From a virus, in the IMG/VR virus record IMGVR_UViG_3300045738_000129, positions 1 to 20,497 of that record: a stretch of DNA of 20,497 nt. One strand, 5' to 3'. This document shows positions 18,275 through 20,497 of this stretch, one piece after another. How positions within the stretch are numbered: position 1 is the stretch's first letter; every line of letters starts with the position of its first letter. The notes beneath the pieces are model-generated. The model did not search any database. It was given only the letters and a program-made list of their open reading frames with translations, and was not told the origin of the DNA. Both the position numbers and the translations under genes were made by a program.

Positions 18275-19507
18275 TTAGGAAGCGGGATTGTTATCAGCCC
18301 TGCTGTCAGGTTGAGTCCCATCGGACCAAACCACAACAGACTCAGGACGTAACGGCCCGTGACCCATGCTGTACTTGGCAACAAACAAGTTACCCTGCCT
18401 CGCAATGAGGTACTCGGATTCCATTGTCAGGTCCATTAGCTTCAGAGTTCCGAAGCCACCTTTCTGGAAAACAAGACCCGCAACATGCGAGTAGTTTAGC
18501 TTGTAGTTGTTGAGCACATCAGACGCACCGGCCCATTGGTTTGGATCGGTGGTAACGTCAGCACTTGGCAAGTGATTGCTAGTGAGGATGGTAATACCAG
18601 CCACACGGACAATCGTACCGGCAGCAATCGAACCCTCACCACCAACATCCTTATGGATTGATGAGGATAATATATCAGTCCCAGATGTATTATTAACTAA
18701 TTCATAATACATCTTAGGCGTCACGATAGCATAACGATCACTCGAAGGAACATCCTTCTCATCCAACAAACGTGCAGACTCAAAAAGAGCCTTACGAAGT
18801 GCGTCCGCACTAGGCGTATGCCTTAACGCATTGACAGAACTGTCAGTCGCATAGGAGGAGTTTGCGTTCATCTCTGCATCAGCGTCCGTTGTTGCCTTCT
18901 TTGAATAAACTACAGAACCCTTGGGGGTTTGACCTGTAATCCACTCAGCGAGAGGTAACAAACCTAACGATGCAGCACCACCAGTAGATGCGCCAACCGA
19001 CTCTTCGTAGCCTGCCGCCGCTCCTTGAGCACCCGTCTTAATGGCAACCTGTAGGACATTTTTGTCAAACTTGTTGGCCAACGCCTCACCCAGTTGATGG
19101 GTATAAGGCGAACGGACGTCATAATGGTTTACCAACTCATCGACAGAGGCAATGAATGTCGAGGACATCAAAACCTTATCGATGTGGATCATCACTTCGG
19201 TCTGTTTGAAGGCGTTTAAACCCCCACTCACACCAAGTCCCGTGGCATCTACTGATAAGATGTCTTCACCGGGGCTGTAATAATCCGCTGCCGCAGTACC
19301 AATTACTGGAAACTGCGCCGATTTCCCCTTCGTGATCGTTCTGATCGTATGAAGGGGCTTCATGATATTCTTTTGATCGAATACCGTCATGACTTCTCCT
19401 GCAAACTTCTTGAGGAAAAGTGCGGTGGAGTTTGCGGCCCATTTATCGGAACCTAAACGCCCACCATAGCCGCTACCGGCTTGGAATAGACTATCTAACG
19501 CTGCCAT
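18275..19507 (-). CDS. Major capsid protein, T7 gp10A-like
   Basis: This 410-residue protein builds the icosahedral shell. LFLKKFAGEVMTVFDQKNIM (30-49) and TITKGKSAQFPVIGTAAADY followed by YSPGED (58-82) match the conserved N-arm and strand of T7-type HK97-fold capsid proteins. Further matches are IHIDKVLMSSTFIASVDELVNHYDVRS in the first third, the LLDEKDVPSSDRYAIVTPKMYYEL segment in the centre, and the closing NLFVAKYSMGHGPLRPE. T7 10A has 345 residues; the surplus is spread through the central Ala/Ser/Asp-rich part. It follows its own non-coding leader with a good ribosome site and is followed by a terminator, fitting high expression. No portal or scaffold gene is visible directly upstream, unlike T7. 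Confidence 0.95.
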   Translation of the reverse strand: MAALDSLFQAGSGYGGRLGSDKWAANSTALFLKKFAGEVMTVFDQKNIMKPLHTIRTITKGKSAQFPVIGTAAADYYSPGEDILSVDATGLGVSGGLNAFKQTEVMIHIDKVLMSSTFIASVDELVNHYDVRSPYTHQLGEALANKFDKNVLQVAIKTGAQGAAAGYEESVGASTGGAASLGLLPLAEWITGQTPKGSVVYSKKATTDADAEMNANSSYATDSSVNALRHTPSADALRKALFESARLLDEKDVPSSDRYAIVTPKMYYELVNNTSGTDILSSSIHKDVGGEGSIAAGTIVRVAGITILTSNHLPSADVTTDPNQWAGASDVLNNYKLNYSHVAGLVFQKGGFGTLKLMDLTMESEYLIARQGNLFVAKYSMGHGPLRPESVVVWSDGTQPDSRADNNPAS

Positions 19508-19624
19508 TAGAGTATAACCTTTCTTATTACGTTGTTAATAACTTAAACAGCCCTAGCACTCACTAAGGCTTACTCATACACACAATCCCTTATGGATTGC
19601 CGTCAAGTTATCTGTCGTAACAGG
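19508..19624 (-). promoter_or_regulatory. Non-coding capsid leader with hairpin, possible phage promoter
   Basis: This 117-nt gap is the longest non-coding stretch in the window and precedes the most highly expressed gene of such phages. It holds a perfect 6-bp hairpin (arms 19583-19588 and 19594-19599, CAATCC/GGATTG, 5-nt loop) with no T-run, so it is not a terminator. Near its upstream end (19603-19622) the minus strand reads TGTTACGACAGATAACTTGA. This shares the TACGAC block and about half the positions with the T7 RNA polymerase promoter; the likeness is weak. No convincing bacterial -35/-10 pair is present. That a late promoter lies here is inferred from the T7 layout, where phi10 sits before gene 10. 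Confidence 0.4.
19518..19525 (-). promoter_or_regulatory. Ribosome binding site of the capsid gene
   Basis: Minus-strand AAGAAAGG lies 10 nt before the ATG at 19507. It is the only candidate and fixes the capsid start. Confidence 0.65.
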
Positions 19625-19891
19625 CTATTCAGCGTCCCCTTCGGGCAAATCTAGCGGCCCAGCTAACCACCCTTCAGGCAGAGTGACTCTGTTTCTAGAG
19701 AGTTCCCACTCTTTGCCGTCCCAGTAATAGACTCGGCCCGTGACATTCGGTCCTAAACGAACCAGCGTGTCACTCGTCGGAATGAATACTACTCTCTTTC
19801 CACTTGTCAAGCATCCGTTTGTCCCAAGCATCCCGCAACTTACGAGGAACAACAGGGGCAACCGCAGCCTTAACAGGTTCAGTAGCTTCAT
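19625..19891 (-). CDS. Small phage lipoprotein, possible outer-membrane spanin
   Basis: An 88-residue protein whose N-terminus is a lipoprotein signal. Basic residues and a Leu-rich core (about 2-16) lead to LVSC at 16-19, a good lipobox, with a second Cys at 27 that could be an alternative. The mature part (about 70 residues) has the pattern VVFIPTSDTLVRLGPNVTGR followed by VYYWDGKEWELSRNRV and TLPEGW. I have the impression that this pattern recurs in small phage lipoproteins near lysis genes, but cannot prove it here. Its ATG lies inside the gene for the 60-residue helical protein, in another frame. That arrangement recalls Rz/Rz1, where the outer-membrane lipoprotein is embedded in the inner-membrane partner's gene. 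The lipoprotein call is solid; the spanin role is inferred from context. Confidence 0.7.
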   Translation of the reverse strand: MKLLNLLRLRLPLLFLVSCGMLGTNGCLTSGKRVVFIPTSDTLVRLGPNVTGRVYYWDGKEWELSRNRVTLPEGWLAGPLDLPEGDAE

Positions 19892-19952
19892 TCCACAACA
19901 AATTCAGTATCTCTCTAAGAATTGTTATTAGTGCCGTTACCATTCTGGGCAT
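19770..19952 (-). CDS. Small helical protein overlapping the lipoprotein gene
   Basis: A 60-residue frame from ATG 19952 (a second ATG is three codons later). It overlaps the end of the holin-like gene by 38 nt and two-thirds of its length is shared with the lipoprotein gene in another frame. The N-terminal part (VTALITILREILNLLW, residues 5-20) is hydrophobic but carries an Arg and a Glu, so it looks like an amphipathic helix more than a plain membrane anchor. The rest is charged, rich in Lys, Arg, Asp and Trp. By position it could be the inner-membrane partner of the lipoprotein (an i-spanin), yet it is short and lacks a clean transmembrane segment and a long coiled coil. I do not recognise the family. 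It may also be a chance frame, although without it about 24 nt would separate the neighbouring genes. Confidence 0.5.
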   Translation of the reverse strand: MPRMVTALITILREILNLLWNEATEPVKAAVAPVVPRKLRDAWDKRMLDKWKESSIHSDE

Positions 19953-20178
19953 CCAGTTTCTTGAGGGTCAAACGAGAACCCGTGTAACCAAGAGCAACCA
20001 ACGCAGCCATGATCAGGCCAACAACTTTTGTTAGCCCGTCGCTTCCCTCCAGTATTCCAGAAGAAGCAACCGCCCCTATGATTACAGCGGCCATGCTCAT
20101 GTAGAATTCGGTGGATTTATATCCCGGTTTCTTAACCGTTTCGTTTACCACCGCCACAGATTTTTTAGCATCAGGCAT
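19915..20178 (-). CDS. Two-helix membrane protein, putative holin
   Basis: With ATG 20178 the product has 87 residues and two predicted membrane helices, at about 24-43 (EFYMSMAAVIIGAVASSGIL) and 49-68 (LTKVVGLIMAALVALGYTGS). A short turn with Gly/Asp separates them, a Lys-rich N-terminus precedes them and a very polar Asn/Gly tail ends the protein. The KPGYKSTEFY lead-in and GYT-S-R exit are a layout I know from small phage membrane proteins often annotated as holins. Size and topology fit a class II holin, which would open the inner membrane at lysis. A longer frame from a GTG at 20223 is possible, but would overlap the upstream gene by 26 nt. The ATG leaves a 19-nt gap with AGAGG in front of it, so I prefer it. 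Holin function is inferred. Confidence 0.65.
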   Translation of the reverse strand: MPDAKKSVAVVNETVKKPGYKSTEFYMSMAAVIIGAVASSGILEGSDGLTKVVGLIMAALVALGYTGSRLTLKKLDAQNGNGTNNNS

Positions 20179-20197
20179 GATATTAATGAAACCTCTG

Positions 20198-20497
20198 TTA
20201 CTGTTTACTCGTGTTAACTTCACCCAACTTTAGCTCTACCCTGTTAGACTTGGTTCCAAGGGTCAACGTGGGGAAAGGAATATCGAGGGCAAAGTAAGGT
20301 ATTTTAAACTTCACTCCATCGGAAGACACGCTGGCATCCGGGGTTACTCCAGCCTTCGCCCCCAAACAAAGCGAGGGAATTGGCCAAGAAATTTTTTGGC
20401 CGAAAATCGTTAGGCTTGGGTTGGGCTTAAGGCTTGCACCGAAAGTATCACCCGCACTTGCAGAACCTGTAAACAACAGGACTGCACCAACAATAAT
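20198..20497 (-). CDS. Small exported protein with internal repeat (runs off right edge)
   Basis: The frame is open to the window edge, so its start is outside. The first residues seen, IIVGAVLLFTGSASA followed by GDTFGAS, are the hydrophobic core and Ala-x-Ala cleavage site of a Sec signal peptide. A TTG at 20476 therefore cannot be the start, since it would cut the signal. The mature part is about 85 residues. It contains two similar segments, one with ISWPIPSLCLGAK and one with LDIPFPTLTLGTK, giving the shared pattern I-x-x-P-x-P-x-L-x-L-G-x-K. Short beta strands are likely and there is no enzyme motif. Being exported and next to a holin-like gene, it may act at the envelope during lysis or change the host surface, but I do not recognise it and assign no function. 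Confidence 0.65.
   Translation of the reverse strand: MIVGAVLLFTGSASAGDTFGASLKPNPSLTIFGQKISWPIPSLCLGAKAGVTPDASVSSDGVKFKIPYFALDIPFPTLTLGTKSNRVELKLGEVNTSKQ

Noticed and set aside
18231-18277. Programmed frameshift giving a longer capsid form as in T7 10B
   Set aside because: The -1 frame is open for only 15 codons and no slippery X-XXY-YYZ heptamer precedes the stop; the hairpin is better explained as a terminator.
19583-19605. Bacterial sigma-70 promoter before the capsid gene
   Set aside because: TTGACG resembles a -35 box, but no TATAAT-like hexamer lies 16-18 nt downstream.
20198-20476. TTG at 20476 as the start of the exported protein
   Set aside because: It would remove most of the hydrophobic core of the signal peptide, which continues in frame to the window edge.
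1-20497. tRNA genes, CRISPR arrays, insertion sequences, diversity-generating retroelement or a defence operon
   Set aside because: There is no spaced direct-repeat array, no transposase or reverse transcriptase frame, and no room for a tRNA in the two short non-coding gaps.

Overview
The window is a stretch of a tailed-phage genome, from a T7-type short-tailed (podovirus) virion-assembly block. All 12 genes I support lie on the minus strand, so reading and presumably transcription run from the right edge to the left. Genes are packed with 1-4 nt stop/start overlaps or short gaps, there is no mobile element or tRNA, and base composition looks moderate and even. The host cannot be named. A lipoprotein with a bacterial lipobox and a holin-like protein next to it point to a Gram-negative host. 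The repeat style of the tail proteins resembles that of environmental (often aquatic) phages, but that is only an impression.

Right to left the layout is: the end of a small exported protein that runs off the window (20497-20198); a two-helix holin-like protein (20178-19915); a tightly overlapped pair made of a 60-residue helical peptide and a lipoprotein (19952-19625), which I read as a probable lysis cassette; a 117-nt non-coding leader; the major capsid protein (19507-18275); a strong hairpin terminator; tail tubular protein A (18225-17407); a tail tubular protein B about twice the T7 size (17407-12623); a T7 gp13-like GNAT-fold-type protein (12666-12112); a gp14-like core protein (12149-11568); two giant internal virion/ejection proteins of 1449 and 1627 residues (11567-7218 and 7218-2335); a T7 gp17-N-type fibre anchor (2338-1655); and a separate long fibre protein that is still open at the left edge (1653-1).

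The order capsid, tubular A, tubular B, gp13, gp14, gp15, gp16, fibre is that of T7 genes 10-17, and this synteny supports the weaker calls. Together these genes would build the shell, the short tail, the internal core that is ejected to form a DNA channel through the cell envelope, and the host-binding fibres.

Departures from T7 are the main interest. Tubular A and B carry large extra domains. The two large ejection proteins are enlarged, and I see no lytic transglycosylase motif in either. The fibre is split into an anchor and a distal protein. Lysis-like genes sit immediately upstream of the capsid gene. I found no defence system, retroelement, CRISPR array or other clearly new genetic system here.
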